A stretch of 64,000 nucleotides of DNA from Betaproteobacteria bacterium (lineage in GTDB: Bacteria; Pseudomonadota; Gammaproteobacteria; Burkholderiales; SG8-39). Below the pieces are notes generated by a model, which made no database searches, was not told the DNA's origin, and saw only the letters and a program-made list of their open reading frames with translations. Shown here in pieces: positions 26,406 through 39,028 of the stretch (within the stretch, counting starts at the first letter, position 1; every line of letters begins with the position of its first letter). The stretch spans positions 1 to 64,000 of the forward strand of contig JACRAS010000107.1 of NCBI GenBank assembly GCA_016234705.1, in the 5' to 3' direction. The translations under genes were made by a program, and so were the position numbers.

Positions 26406-27617
26406 TCAGTCAGGCCTGCCGTCCGCGCGCGGCCGCGACAGTATCGGCCAATAGCTGACGGTGAACACGCCGAACGCCGCCGACCACAGCAGGCCCGAGC
26501 CGACGATGGCGTGCAGGGTGAGCGAGGGAAAGGCGAGCGGCAGGAACACGCGCGTCAAGGCGGCGAGCTGAATCGCGGCGTAGCAGAATACCTCCGCGCG
26601 CCCCGCCCGCAGCGGCCGTCCGGTATGGCCGAGCGAGGTGCGCGTCATCATGCCCAGGGTGAGGCCGCCGATCGCGCCCACGGTGAGCGCGTGGGTGGCA
26701 AGGCCGGCCGGCACCAGGTCGAAGGCGGCGAGCGCGCGCAGCGCCAGCGCGAGCACGATCCAGGCGTAGGCGAAGTGCAGGATCCATACGATGGGCGTCT
26801 TCAGCGTGCGCCACGGTCGCCACAGGCCGAGCCGCGCCGCGTGGGCCGCCGCGGCCACTGCGGCGATCGGTCCTATGATTGCATCGGGCGCGCCGATGAC
26901 ATCGGCCGCAAGCAGGACCAGTACGCTGCCCGTCGCCAGACGCTCGATCCAGGGCAGGCGCACGCAGAACACGCCGGGGACGCCGTTCATGGTGAACATC
27001 GGGATCACGCGCCCGCCCATCACCACCATGATGAACAGCACCAGGTCCAGGCCGACCTGCAGGCCGCGCTGCACCGGCAGGTCGAGCAGCCCCGCCATGC
27101 CCAGGTGGAAGGCGAGGTTCGCCAGGCCCATGCCGAGCAGTAGGGCGACGAAAAAATAATTACGGCGGTTGCCGCTGCGCACGAAGGGCACGGCAATCGC
27201 CACCGCGGCGGCAAGGGCGAAGGCGGTGTCCGCCGCGGCGGCCGCGAACGCGTAGGGCGTGAACACCAGCACCCGGCCCGCGACCCACAGCGCGGCGATC
27301 GCGGCGAGCGACGCGCCTGTAGGGGTCGGCTGGTTGGTCCAGTTGCGGCCCGCGGTGAACAGAAAACCGACAATCACGGCGAGGGCGTAGCCGAAGAGCA
27401 TTTCGTGCGCATGCCACAGCGGTCCTGCGATGATCACGTATCCGCCGAGCCAGCCTGCGTATTGCGCCATCCAGACTGGCACGCTGAGGGCGGCAAACAG
27501 GCCGGCGAGCAGATAGAAGGGGCGAAAGCCGAGATTCCACAGCGCGAAGCCGGCCGGCGCCGGGGAGCTATCTATTGAAGGCGGTTGGAGAGGATTAGGC
27601 AAAGCCATGACGTGCAT
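26406..27617 (-). CDS. NnrS family membrane protein
   Basis: A 403-aa integral membrane protein with about 12 hydrophobic segments. NnrS proteins are haem- and copper-containing and are linked to nitric oxide stress or denitrification. Conserved pieces include LGFRPFYLLAG, GPLWHAHEMLFGYALAVIVG (His ligands), FTAGRNWTNQPTP, FHLGMAG, GGRVIPMFTMNGVPG and GLTLGMMTRTSLGHTGR. Length is typical. Either of two close starts (27617 or 27608) is possible. No denitrification genes are in the window. Confidence 0.93.
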   Translation of the reverse strand: MHVMALPNPLQPPSIDSSPAPAGFALWNLGFRPFYLLAGLFAALSVPVWMAQYAGWLGGYVIIAGPLWHAHEMLFGYALAVIVGFLFTAGRNWTNQPTPTGASLAAIAALWVAGRVLVFTPYAFAAAAADTAFALAAAVAIAVPFVRSGNRRNYFFVALLLGMGLANLAFHLGMAGLLDLPVQRGLQVGLDLVLFIMVVMGGRVIPMFTMNGVPGVFCVRLPWIERLATGSVLVLLAADVIGAPDAIIGPIAAVAAAAHAARLGLWRPWRTLKTPIVWILHFAYAWIVLALALRALAAFDLVPAGLATHALTVGAIGGLTLGMMTRTSLGHTGRPLRAGRAEVFCYAAIQLAALTRVFLPLAFPSLTLHAIVGSGLLWSAAFGVFTVSYWPILSRPRADGRPD

Positions 27618-27723
27618 CGATCCGGAAAAGTCTAATAGTCGAGAATATCCTTGATCGACTTGGCAAGGCTAAGAACCCGTCCTTAGAAGCGGCTTCGACG
27701 TATCACTAGGGGTGAGGCGAATG

Positions 27724-28047
27724 TCACGCCGCTTTGGGCTCGACTTCTTTGGCGATCTTCGAAGCGATGGTCTTTTGCGCGATTTTCAGATCGTAGGCAA
27801 GCTGCAGGTTCAGCCAGCTCTGTACGTCGCCGCCGAAGTAGCGCACCAGGCGCATAGCGGTATCCACGCTGACGCCGCGCCTTTCGAGGACGATGTCGTT
27901 GATGCGCGAAGCCGGAACGCGCAGCGCCCTGGCAAGCGCGTTGGCGCTCATGCCCAGGGGCTTGAGGAATTCCTCGCGCAGCACCTCCCCGGGATGAACC
28001 GGGCGCATGCCGTTCTTCGGGGCCGGGATGCTCATGTCTGCCTTCAT
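27724..28047 (-). CDS. higA: HigA-family antitoxin
   Basis: A 107-aa XRE helix-turn-helix antitoxin (VapI/HigA). The signature MRPVHPGEVLREEFLKPLGM is followed by the HTH region SANALARALRVPASRINDIV and RGVSVDTAMRLVRYFGG. It binds HigB and represses the operon. It sits 9 bp downstream of higB, the toxin-first order typical of hig loci. GAGAGG precedes the ATG at 28047. Confidence 0.94.
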   Translation of the reverse strand: MKADMSIPAPKNGMRPVHPGEVLREEFLKPLGMSANALARALRVPASRINDIVLERRGVSVDTAMRLVRYFGGDVQSWLNLQLAYDLKIAQKTIASKIAKEVEPKAA

Positions 28048-28056
28048 GTCTGCCTC

Positions 28057-28335
28057 TCAGTGGTAATCGACGATCTGCACGTCGAAGGCGCCGTCGCTTC
28101 GCCAGACGAAGCACACGCGCCATTGATCGTTGATGCGAATGCTGTACTGCCCGCGCCGGTCGCCTTTCAACTGCTCCAGCCGGTTGCCGGGCGGGGCGCG
28201 CAGGGAATCGATCGTCGCGGCGCTGTCGATCTGCTGCAGTTTCCTCGTGGCAACGTCCGAGATGTTCGCGAATCGGGCTACCCGCCTGCCGGCGAACAAC
28301 GCAGCCGTGTCGCCACAGCGAAACGTCTTGATCAT
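28057..28335 (-). CDS. higB: HigB-family toxin
   Basis: A 92-aa RelE/HigB-type ribosome-dependent mRNA nuclease. Motifs: MIKTFRCGDTAALFAGRRV at the start, LEQLKGDRRGQYSIRINDQW and RVCFVW in the RelE core. The frame is intact, unlike the brnT locus. A 15-bp palindrome lies 13 bp upstream of the start, and there is almost no room for a leader with a ribosome site, so translation may start near the 5' end. Confidence 0.94.
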   Translation of the reverse strand: MIKTFRCGDTAALFAGRRVARFANISDVATRKLQQIDSAATIDSLRAPPGNRLEQLKGDRRGQYSIRINDQWRVCFVWRSDGAFDVQIVDYH

Positions 28336-28347
28336 ATTGCCATGATA

Positions 28348-28362
28348 TACCGTTTAACGGTA
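28348..28362. promoter_or_regulatory. probable HigA operator
   Basis: Perfect palindrome TACCGT-TTA-ACGGTA immediately upstream of higB, overlapping the likely -10 region (TATATC on the minus strand). Autoregulation by HigA is inferred from position. Confidence 0.65.
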
Positions 28363-28403
28363 AGCGGCAAAAGACCCCTGGGTGCGGCCCTGGCCGCCCG
28401 GCG

Positions 28404-28847
28404 TCAAAACACGCCCGGAATGAATCGACGCACCCGCTTGGCATACTCGGCGTAGCCGGGGAAGCGAGCGCGCAGGCCGCGCTCTTCCAGCATCACCTTT
28501 GCGACCAGCACCAGGGCCAGTGCGAGCAAGCACAAGATTTTCCACGGATCGGCGTAGGCCACGACCTCGGCGGCCGCAAACAGCAGCAACGCCGAATACA
28601 TGGGGTTGCGCACGAACCGGTACGGGCCGCTGGTCACCAGCCGTCCGGATGCCTTGGGTTCGGGGCGGATATTGAAATTGCCGGGCCGGTTGTGGAAGAG
28701 TGTCCACAGACCGAGCGCCGCTGCGCATCCGACGAGTACAAGCGCTGTCAGCGACCACAGTTGCGGCGTCAATGGCCAGATCAGCCAGGCGAGCAGCGCG
28801 AACTGCGCCGCGACCAGCAAGCGTCCGGCTACTGCAACTCGGGCCAT
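28404..28847 (-). CDS. isoprenylcysteine methyltransferase-family (ICMT/PEMT) membrane protein
   Basis: A 147-aa membrane methyltransferase with four hydrophobic segments. The SAM-binding signature GRLVTSGPYRFVRNPMYSAL is clear and EERGLRARFPGYAEYAKRV forms the conserved C-terminal Glu/Arg region. The bacterial substrate is unknown; phospholipid or isoprenoid-like acceptors are usual guesses. It is divergent from ettA. Confidence 0.9.
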   Translation of the reverse strand: MARVAVAGRLLVAAQFALLAWLIWPLTPQLWSLTALVLVGCAAALGLWTLFHNRPGNFNIRPEPKASGRLVTSGPYRFVRNPMYSALLLFAAAEVVAYADPWKILCLLALALVLVAKVMLEERGLRARFPGYAEYAKRVRRFIPGVF

Positions 28848-28946
28848 GACAGATCACCTCGGACGCGATGGAGCGAAGCACGTAGAATACCGGACTCGGA
28901 GCAGTCGTTCCACACTATCGCCCTGCATTTTGCAGCGAAATCACCC

Positions 28947-30611
<1,665 letters not shown>

Positions 30612-30656
30612 TCGGAACCAAAGGGATCTCTCACCGCGCCGTGATTCTCTGCGGCT

Positions 30657-30956
30657 TTACCGCCCGCGCTGAAAGTATTCCGCCCGTTGATGAATGATCC
30701 GGGCGATCTCGACGCGGCGCGAGCCGATGCGATAGACGAGGGTGTAGGGATAGCCGGTCATCACGCATTCGCGCGTCCCCTGGCGGATACCCGGCCGGAA
30801 CACTAGGCCAAGCGCGGCGATCTTCTTGGCTTGGGACAGGATGGCGTCGATGATGCGATCGGCGACGACATCCCCGGCAACTTCGAGGTAGTACTGCTCT
30901 ATGGCTTCGAGATCACGCCGGGCGCGAAGGGCGTATTCAAGCCGCTTTCCGGGCAC
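30657..30956 (-). CDS. ParE/RelE-superfamily toxin
   Basis: A 99-aa toxin: YALRARRDLEAIEQYYLE at the N-terminus, GTRECVMTGYPYTLVYRI in the core and IARIIHQRAEY at the end, the ParE pattern. ParE proteins poison DNA gyrase. The frame is intact and overlaps the upstream antitoxin gene by 20 bp, giving an antitoxin-first operon. Confidence 0.92.
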   Translation of the reverse strand: MPGKRLEYALRARRDLEAIEQYYLEVAGDVVADRIIDAILSQAKKIAALGLVFRPGIRQGTRECVMTGYPYTLVYRIGSRRVEIARIIHQRAEYFQRGR

Positions 30957-31191
30957 GGCGCGCTATCCGGCGTTTTTCGAAGTGTGCCCGCATCTCATCG
31001 GCGGTGACGCTGCGGCCGGCATCGAGATCGGCCAGTCCTTCGTTGGCGATCTTGACGGCATATTCGCAGTATTCAAGTCCGTCGCGAATCACGAATTTCA
31101 GCATTTCATCCGGTGTGTGTCCGGCTTCGCGGGCGAGTTTCTCGATGCGCCGGGAAAGCCGGGTCGGCAGCGCAATGGTTGCAGCGGACAT
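30937..31191 (-). CDS. ribbon-helix-helix antitoxin (ParD/CopG-like)
   Basis: An 84-aa antitoxin. TIALPTRLSRRIEKLAREA is the RHH DNA-binding part and the acidic C-terminal region (DAGRSVTADEMRAHFEKRR) should bind the toxin. ATG 31191 is preferred to the upstream TTG in frame. It overlaps parE, so synthesis is coupled. Confidence 0.9.
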   Translation of the reverse strand: MSAATIALPTRLSRRIEKLAREAGHTPDEMLKFVIRDGLEYCEYAVKIANEGLADLDAGRSVTADEMRAHFEKRRIARRARKAA

Positions 31192-31351
31192 GTCAGGCTC
31201 CAATAATGATCGGCCCGTTCATCTTAGCAGATCGCTCGGCGGCAGCGAAGACACAGCCGCCGATTTCAACGCGGCTCGACACTTCAAGTACGGAAACGAT
31301 ATTCTTGATCTGTTCCTGATCGAAATCAGGCGCGCCGCTGAGCGCTTGACG

Positions 31352-31798
31352 CTAACAACCGCCGAGGCGGCGGGCGGAGACCTTGTTGCCGAGCTCGGTT
31401 TTCTCCCCGGCCACGTTCGTCACGGCGGTAATGGTTCCGTTCATGCTGTCCGCGCTGAACGAGACTTCGCCCTGCGACTGGATTGCAATACCGCCGGCGC
31501 ACTGCATGGAGAAGCGGAAGGTATTGCCCGAATATGCCTTGTTGGTATACGTGCAGCCGCTGGCACCGGGATTGGCGATCCCGCCCAGCAGCGCGCTCGG
31601 GTTCCTGGTGTCGGCTGCGGTGAGGCATTGCTTGAGTCGGAAGGGCGCGGGCGCAAAGCCGGGCTGGGCGGCGACCCGCGTTTCGAGTGTGATTTCCCAT
31701 AGGCCGGGCGACATGTCGGCGGCGAGACCCGGCGTCGAAAACGCGGTCGCCTGCAGTGCAACCACAACCATCCATTGCGCGCGCATGCTGACTCCCAT
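31352..31798 (-). CDS. DUF3617-type exported protein
   Basis: A 148-aa protein with a signal peptide (RAQWMVVVALQATAFSTPG, cleavage after LAA). The mature part starts DMSPGLWEITLETRV, as in DUF3617 proteins, and has paired cysteines (QCLTA, GCTYT, QCAGG). It is periplasmic with unknown function. It lies 2 bp downstream of an SDR gene on the same strand. Confidence 0.85.
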   Translation of the reverse strand: MGVSMRAQWMVVVALQATAFSTPGLAADMSPGLWEITLETRVAAQPGFAPAPFRLKQCLTAADTRNPSALLGGIANPGASGCTYTNKAYSGNTFRFSMQCAGGIAIQSQGEVSFSADSMNGTITAVTNVAGEKTELGNKVSARRLGGC

Positions 31799-31800
31799 GG

Positions 31801-32559
31801 TTATCCCCGCCCGACGAAGGGCATGTTCGTCGCCATGATGGTCATGAACTGCACGTTCGCATCCAGCGGCAGCTTGGCCATGTAGAGCACAGCGCTGCCC
31901 ACATGGGCCACGTCCATGCGCGGCTCGACCGCGATCGAACCGTTCGCCTGCGCCACGCCCATTTTCATGCGTTCGGTCATTTCTGTGGCAGCGTTACCGA
32001 TGTCGATCTGGCCGCAGGCGATGTCGTATTTCCGGCAATCGAGCGAGATGCATTTGGTGAGGCCGGTGACCGCGTGCTTTGTGGCGGTGTAGGGCGCCGA
32101 ATTGGGCCGCGGCGCATGGGCCGAGATCGAGCCGTTGTTGATGATGCGCCCGCCGCGGGGATCCTGGCTTTTCATGATCTTGATCGCTTCCTGCGAACAC
32201 AGGAACATGCCGCTGAGGTTGACGTCTACCACCGCCTTCCATTGCCCGAAGCTCAAGTCTTCCATCGGAATCGCCGGCGCGCCGATGCCGGCGTTGTTGA
32301 ACAGCAGGTCCAACCGCCCCCAGGCCTGCTGCAACTTGGCGAACAGCGCTTTGACCGATTCCGGCTTGCCCACGTCCGCGGGCAGGACCAGCGTGTTTGC
32401 AGCCGCCGGCCCCGCATCCTGTACCGTCTTGTCGAGCAACTCTTTGCGCCGCCCGACCAGCCCGACGCGATACCCGTCCTTGAGCAGCGCCAGTGCGGCG
32501 CTTTTGCCGATGCCGGTGCCGGCGCCGGTGACGATGGCAACTCTATTGTGCGCACCCAT
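31801..32559 (-). CDS. short-chain dehydrogenase/reductase
   Basis: A 252-aa SDR oxidoreductase. Cofactor motif [16 protein letters not shown], catalytic Ser in [10 protein letters not shown] and YTATK (Tyr and Lys). Arg residues after the first strand (GLVGRRKEL) suggest NADP(H). The substrate is unknown. It forms a pair with the DUF3617 gene. Confidence 0.93.
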   Translation of the reverse strand: MGAHNRVAIVTGAGTGIGKSAALALLKDGYRVGLVGRRKELLDKTVQDAGPAAANTLVLPADVGKPESVKALFAKLQQAWGRLDLLFNNAGIGAPAIPMEDLSFGQWKAVVDVNLSGMFLCSQEAIKIMKSQDPRGGRIINNGSISAHAPRPNSAPYTATKHAVTGLTKCISLDCRKYDIACGQIDIGNAATEMTERMKMGVAQANGSIAVEPRMDVAHVGSAVLYMAKLPLDANVQFMTIMATNMPFVGRG

Positions 32560-32651
32560 GCTTCAGTCTCCTTTCTATCCGGTGGCCCGGTCCGGTGGTC
32601 CGAAAGTCCTCATGGCACCGCAACGACGGGCGACGACGGTCCCGGCGCAGG

Positions 32652-33371
32652 TCACTGCTTCAGGCCGAACAACTGCTCGATCCGCGCCGTCTCTTCAGCC
32701 GACAGATTGAGAAAGCGACAGCCGGAGCTTTGCACCTGCTTGCCGTCCGCAAGGTCCATCAGTTGCGAATAGCGCACCTCCATGTCCACCACGATCGACT
32801 CCCCGCTGGGGTTCTCAATGCGGCAGCCCTTGAGCACCGTTCCCGGTTCCAGGCTGATCGCCGCATCGTATTGCAGGAAACCGATCCCGCCCTTGCTGAC
32901 GTTTTCCATGGTGCCGTCGAAGGGCATCACGCCCGCCGCGTCGATGATGCAGCGCAGCGCCTGCTGCTGCGGCGCCGGGACGCGTTCGTCGGCCCGGCGC
33001 CGATGGCCGGCGACGATCTCGGGAAAGCGCAGCCGGATTCCCGCAGCGCCTTCGTTCGGGGAGGTCGGCTTCGGGTTGGCCGCGGCAAACTCGACGCGCC
33101 AGCCGCCGGGTTCGGCATGAAAAGTCGCGCGCGGCCGCGCCAGCAAGGCCTTGTTGGCCGCATCATCTGGGCTGAGTTCGACGATGAGGTATGCCCGCGC
33201 CGGATCGACGAAGCGCAGCCTGGAGCGGAACGGCAGCTTGCCGCCGCCCAGGTCGGAGATGATCGGCTCGCCGCGCATGACCAGCGAATTGAGCACCCGC
33301 GCAATCTCCTCCGGCGCGCGCAGCATTTGCCCCACGAGGGAGAAGGTCGGAGTCGGATCGGGAGGCGGCAT
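32652..33371 (-). CDS. YcgR-like PilZ-domain protein
   Basis: A 239-aa cytoplasmic protein. Residues 1-115 form a YcgR N-terminal-like domain (GEPIISDLGGGKLPFRSRLR). The C-terminal PilZ domain has the RxxxR-type cyclic-di-GMP motif (RRRADERVP) and ENVSKGGIGF (the D/NxSxxG loop). Flagellar brake proteins have this layout, but no flagellar genes are near. It may respond to the diguanylate cyclase product (inference). Confidence 0.85.
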   Translation of the reverse strand: MPPPDPTPTFSLVGQMLRAPEEIARVLNSLVMRGEPIISDLGGGKLPFRSRLRFVDPARAYLIVELSPDDAANKALLARPRATFHAEPGGWRVEFAAANPKPTSPNEGAAGIRLRFPEIVAGHRRRADERVPAPQQQALRCIIDAAGVMPFDGTMENVSKGGIGFLQYDAAISLEPGTVLKGCRIENPSGESIVVDMEVRYSQLMDLADGKQVQSSGCRFLNLSAEETARIEQLFGLKQ

Positions 33372-33553
33372 GACGGCTTGCGAATGGGATGCAAAGGGGA
33401 GCCCTTCGGCGCTCTGGTCGAGAGTATAAACGCAACCGCGGATCGGCGAGCGGTCGAATCGGGCTCGCCGTCGCGCTTCGCAGGGGACGGCTATTTACCA
33501 GTCCGGCGCGGCAACAACCGTGCGCGCGGCGCGGGCCACGCTCGGTGCCGAGG

Positions 33554-35602
33554 TCACACCGGGAACAACCGCACCCCCTCGAGCAGCAGGCGCACCGCGC
33601 CGCTCACCAGCAGCGCCACGCCCACCGACAGCGATACCGAGACGAGCGCCTCCTTGCGGCCGATGGTCTTGAGCATCACGGCGAAAGTGGAAATGCAGGG
33701 AATGTAGAAAGTCAGGAACAAGAGGAAGGTCGTGATCTGCAACCAGTCGAGCCGCGTGCCGACCTCGAACGTGCCGAGCGCCTGATAAATCATCAGCAGC
33801 GACAACTCCTTCCGCAGGACGCCGAACAGTATGGGCACTCCCAGCACCGCCGGCAGCCCCAGCCACCACGAGGTCACCGGCGTAAGCAGGGTATTGATCG
33901 CCGCGTCGGCACCGACGTGATGCAGCAAGGCCAGCACCACGCTGCCGCCGACCAGCAGCGGCGTGACGATGGTGAGTATGTCCTCGGTCCGCTCCCAGGT
34001 TTCAGACAGCATCGAGCGCGCGCGCGGCAGCGCGTAGGGCGGGATTTCCTGCACCTGCCCCGGCCCGAATTCGCGCCGGTTGCGCGCCAGCAGGCGCCCC
34101 ATCAGCGCGACCACGACGATGGTCAGCGCGAATATGGCGAACACGCCGCTGGCGCCCAGGTACTTGCCGGCCAGGGCAAGGATGATGGCCGAACGCGCCG
34201 AGCAGGGAACGAAAGTGATCAGTACCGAGGCAATGACGCGCTCGCGGCCAGTGCTGACCTTGGCCGCCGCCGAGATCGCCGGAACATTGCAGCCGAGGCC
34301 GGTGAGGAAGGGTACGGCGACGCCGCCATGCAGCCCGATCTGGTGAAAGCCGCGGTCGACGACGAAGGCGATGCGCTGCATCACGCCGGCTTGTTCCAGC
34401 GCCACCAGCAGCAGCACCAGCGGCAGCATATAGGGCACGACGATGCCGATGAGTCCGATCAGGCCGTCCGCGACCGCGCGGCCGATGACGCCGCCGGTCG
34501 AGCTTGGCTGCCAGCCGGCCAGCGCGTCGATCAGGCGCGCCGAGCTCATGGAATCGAGCCGGGCGCTCACCTCGAATACCATGAACAGCACGGCGGCAAA
34601 CACAGCCAGGCTGCCGATCAGGCCCCACTGCGGGTGCAGGAACAGCTCGTCCAGCCAGTAACGCCAGTCGCGGCCCTCGTGCGCGACGCCCATGCGCGTG
34701 CTCGCCTCGAACAGCGTGGCGGCGCGGTGATGGCGGTCGGCATGCAGTTCCTCTTCCAACGGCCGCGGGAGTCTGCCTGCGGCCTCGCTGCGCAATTGCG
34801 CGAGTTGCGGCAGCAGTTGCGCGAAGTGCTGGCCCAGTTCGTCGTGGAAATACGGATCGCCCGCCGCGACCTGCATCAGCAGCAGCGGGTGCGGCACGCG
34901 GAACGCCGCGTGTATCTCCGGGCGGTTCAGCGCCCGGCTCAAGGGCTGGAGGCTGTCCGAGATGTGCTTGCTCGCCGGCTGCGGCAGCGGGCAGGCGGCC
35001 GCGCGCACCGCGGCCACCGCGGTGGTGAACAGCTCCGAGATGCCTTGCCCCATCAGCGCCACCGTGGGCACTACCGGCATGCCCAGGAGTTTCTCCAGGG
35101 CCTTGACGTTGATGTGCAGGCCTTTGTCCCAGGCCTCGTCCATCATGTTCAGCGCGATGACCATCGGCCGGCCGAGCTGGGAGAGTTCCAGCGTGAGTTC
35201 CAGATGGCTCTCGAGGCGCGTGGCATCGACCACCTGCACGATCAGGTCGGGCGGCGCGAACGGCGCGGGCGGGCCGCCCGGCTCGTGCAGCGATATGGGC
35301 GGTCGCTCGTCTCCCCATAAGAGGAACTTCAACGCCGGCAAATCGTCCTCGCCCAAGTGGTGCAGGGAGCCGATGCTCGGCAGCTCGATCACGCTCGCCT
35401 CGTCAAAGCCGATCCGAACCGTGCATTCTTCGTAGGCGCGCTGGGTGCCGGCCAACCGGCCGGTGCGCGGCGCCGTGCTCGACACCGCGTTGAACAGCGT
35501 GCTCTTGCCGGCGTTGGGCATGCCGACCAGGGCGATGCGCAAACGCCGCTCGCCGCGGAACAGAGGTGTGCGCAATGGCACCGTGGATTCGGTCATTGCC
35601 AT
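33554..35602 (-). CDS. divergent FeoB-like GTPase-coupled transporter
   Basis: A 682-aa inner-membrane protein with an N-terminal G domain (residues 20-180) and a FeoB-type membrane part (residues 320-680). G1 reads GMPNAGKST (Gly27-Thr35) instead of GxPNxGKTT. G3 reads ELPSIGS rather than DLPG, so the catalytic region is altered. G4 NMMD is intact. Membrane signatures GCNVPAI and VPCSARSA, each with the Cys lining the FeoB pathway, are retained. No FeoA or FeoC gene is adjacent. It may move Fe2+ or another divalent metal with unusual nucleotide handling. Confidence 0.85.
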   Translation of the reverse strand: MAMTESTVPLRTPLFRGERRLRIALVGMPNAGKSTLFNAVSSTAPRTGRLAGTQRAYEECTVRIGFDEASVIELPSIGSLHHLGEDDLPALKFLLWGDERPPISLHEPGGPPAPFAPPDLIVQVVDATRLESHLELTLELSQLGRPMVIALNMMDEAWDKGLHINVKALEKLLGMPVVPTVALMGQGISELFTTAVAAVRAAACPLPQPASKHISDSLQPLSRALNRPEIHAAFRVPHPLLLMQVAAGDPYFHDELGQHFAQLLPQLAQLRSEAAGRLPRPLEEELHADRHHRAATLFEASTRMGVAHEGRDWRYWLDELFLHPQWGLIGSLAVFAAVLFMVFEVSARLDSMSSARLIDALAGWQPSSTGGVIGRAVADGLIGLIGIVVPYMLPLVLLLVALEQAGVMQRIAFVVDRGFHQIGLHGGVAVPFLTGLGCNVPAISAAAKVSTGRERVIASVLITFVPCSARSAIILALAGKYLGASGVFAIFALTIVVVALMGRLLARNRREFGPGQVQEIPPYALPRARSMLSETWERTEDILTIVTPLLVGGSVVLALLHHVGADAAINTLLTPVTSWWLGLPAVLGVPILFGVLRKELSLLMIYQALGTFEVGTRLDWLQITTFLLFLTFYIPCISTFAVMLKTIGRKEALVSVSLSVGVALLVSGAVRLLLEGVRLFPV

Positions 35603-35645
35603 GCGCTTGCCCTGATGCGCAGGAAAAGTTGATCCCGTCGCGCGC

Positions 35646-37016
35646 TCATGGCAACGCTTTTATTGCCGAGGACAGCAGCTCACGCACCAGTTGGATGTGG
35701 CTGCGCAGGGAATAGAGTTCGTCGGCATAGGACAAGGGCACGGTGATGTGCTGCGCCTTGGTGTCGAGCTTGTTGACCTCGACCAGCAATTCGACCGGCG
35801 AGGCCTTATTCGTTCTGAGCGCGTCCTCGATCTCGCGCAGTTGCCGGTACCAGCGGAAAACGCGCGAGCGGATGCGGAATTCGTATAGCGGCGGCAACAC
35901 GCGCGCGAGCGGGATCAGCACGGCGATGATGGACACCAGCACCACCCACATGCGGTCGATCAGGTTGGCAAGCCAGAAAGGCAGGTAGTGCTGCAACAGC
36001 GGCGGGCCGTTGCGGTAATAGCGCTCGGCCTCCTTGGCTAGCGGCAGCTCCGTATTCTGTGGCGACGGAAATTGCCCGGCGCGCGCGATCCAGCCGGTCC
36101 CGCCGTGGATTTTCTGTGCTGCCTGCACGAACAGTTGCAGCAGCGCCGGGTGCGTGCCCGCGCGCGCCACCAGCGTGGTCGTGGTGGCGACGAGCGGCAG
36201 GTCGTGCGCGGGCAGGTTGCGGGCAAGGTCCACCACGCCGCGCGGCAACACTGCCGTGCTCAGGAACGGAAGCCGGCGCGCATAGGCCTCGGCTTGCGCA
36301 AACTCGAACAGTTTCACCCCCGGAGTCTGCAGCAGCATCTGCACCATGAGCGACTCGGGCGCCGCGGTCATGACGAGCGCATCGATCCCGCCCGCGAGCA
36401 GCGCCACCACCGCCGGCGTTTGCTCCAGGCGGCTTTCCTTCAGGCTCGCGCGCTCGATACCGTTGGCGTGCAGCAGCTTGGCCATGAGGCCGGTCACGCC
36501 ACTGCCGCGCGCGCCCACGTTGACGCGCCAGCCGCGCAGCTCGGCCAGTTGCGTCAGCGTCGCTTCGCGGTTCAGTCGCTTCGCCGCGTCGCTGCGGTAG
36601 AACAGCCATACCGGCTCGAGATAGAGACTGCCCAGTGATACCAGCGGCACGCCGCTTTTTTCCTCGTCGGCGGCGCGGACGGCGTCACTCGATCCACCGC
36701 GCACGAAAGCCAGTTCCACTATCTGCGCCGGGTCACGCAGCGCTCGCCGGTTCTCCGACGATCCATGCGTGGGTTTCTGCACCACCTCGATGCCGTAGCG
36801 CTTTAGTTCGACCGCATAGCGTTTGCCGAACTCGGCGTAGTCGCTTTGCTCCGCTCCGGTCGCGAGCACCACGCGTTTGGGCGGGGCCGGGTCGAGCAGA
36901 ACGTAGGCGCCGGCGAGCAGCAGCAGGGCGATCAGCACGAACGGCCCGGCGGTGGCGGCGAGGTCGCGGACCGAGACCAGGGTATTGCGGATCAGGCGGG
37001 GCATGCGCTGAAGCAT
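35646..37016 (-). CDS. TAXI-family TRAP solute receptor, membrane-anchored
   Basis: A 456-aa protein with an N-terminal membrane segment (FVLIALLLLAGAYVL), a periplasmic TAXI receptor domain (VLATGAEQSDYAEFGKRYA, FVRGGSSDAVR, RVNVGARGSGVT) and a second membrane segment near residue 350 (MWVVLVSIIAVLIPLA) followed by a cytoplasmic helical tail. This C-terminal extension is not part of a plain receptor. No TRAP permease is near. The start is uncertain: 37097 (GTG) and 37004 are alternatives. Confidence 0.8.
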   Translation of the reverse strand: MLQRMPRLIRNTLVSVRDLAATAGPFVLIALLLLAGAYVLLDPAPPKRVVLATGAEQSDYAEFGKRYAVELKRYGIEVVQKPTHGSSENRRALRDPAQIVELAFVRGGSSDAVRAADEEKSGVPLVSLGSLYLEPVWLFYRSDAAKRLNREATLTQLAELRGWRVNVGARGSGVTGLMAKLLHANGIERASLKESRLEQTPAVVALLAGGIDALVMTAAPESLMVQMLLQTPGVKLFEFAQAEAYARRLPFLSTAVLPRGVVDLARNLPAHDLPLVATTTTLVARAGTHPALLQLFVQAAQKIHGGTGWIARAGQFPSPQNTELPLAKEAERYYRNGPPLLQHYLPFWLANLIDRMWVVLVSIIAVLIPLARVLPPLYEFRIRSRVFRWYRQLREIEDALRTNKASPVELLVEVNKLDTKAQHITVPLSYADELYSLRSHIQLVRELLSSAIKALP

Positions 37017-37268
37017 AGCTGAAATCGGCGTCGATCTGGCGAATCCGGTGAAGGCAAAGGCGCGCGCGCCGTGCGCAGGAACTGCGACCGCTTTCACCTT
37101 TGCCCGGTGAGTTGCTGGTTGACCATCTGAGCGGCTATCCCAAACTTCAAGCGGATTGTCCGGGAAGCCTGGGGATCGTCGGCCCCGTTCCCATGATTAT
37201 TGCCTAAAAACAATGGACTTCGGCGCCTGGAGCCGGTAGACTGCCGCCCTTTTCGCATACCTGTGCCC

Positions 37269-38921
<1,653 letters not shown>

Positions 38922-38971
38922 ACGCCGGACTGAACCGGGGCACGGCGGGGGTGAACGCGCAAATAGAAAGA

Positions 38972-39028
38972 GGAAGCCCCGCTTGACGCGGGGAGCCGAA
39001 AAAGGAAGCCCCGCTTGACGCGGGGCTT
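38972..39028 (+). terminator. two tandem hairpins after prfC
   Basis: A 22-bp sequence with arms AAGCCCCGC and GCGGGG around TTGAC occurs at 38972-38993 and again at 39004-39025. The second is a perfect 9-bp stem (ending GCGGGGCTTGT). Probably a duplicated terminator, without a strong U-run. Confidence 0.6.

Noticed and set aside
27640-27670. FNR/Dnr-like box upstream of nnrS
   Set aside because: TTGATCGACTTGGCAA lacks the symmetrical TTGAT-N4-ATCAA pattern; spacing and right half do not fit.
33389-35320. 643-aa open frame opposite the FeoB-like gene
   Set aside because: Long antisense frames are common in GC-rich DNA; composition is dominated by Arg, Gln and His and the sense strand encodes a clear protein.
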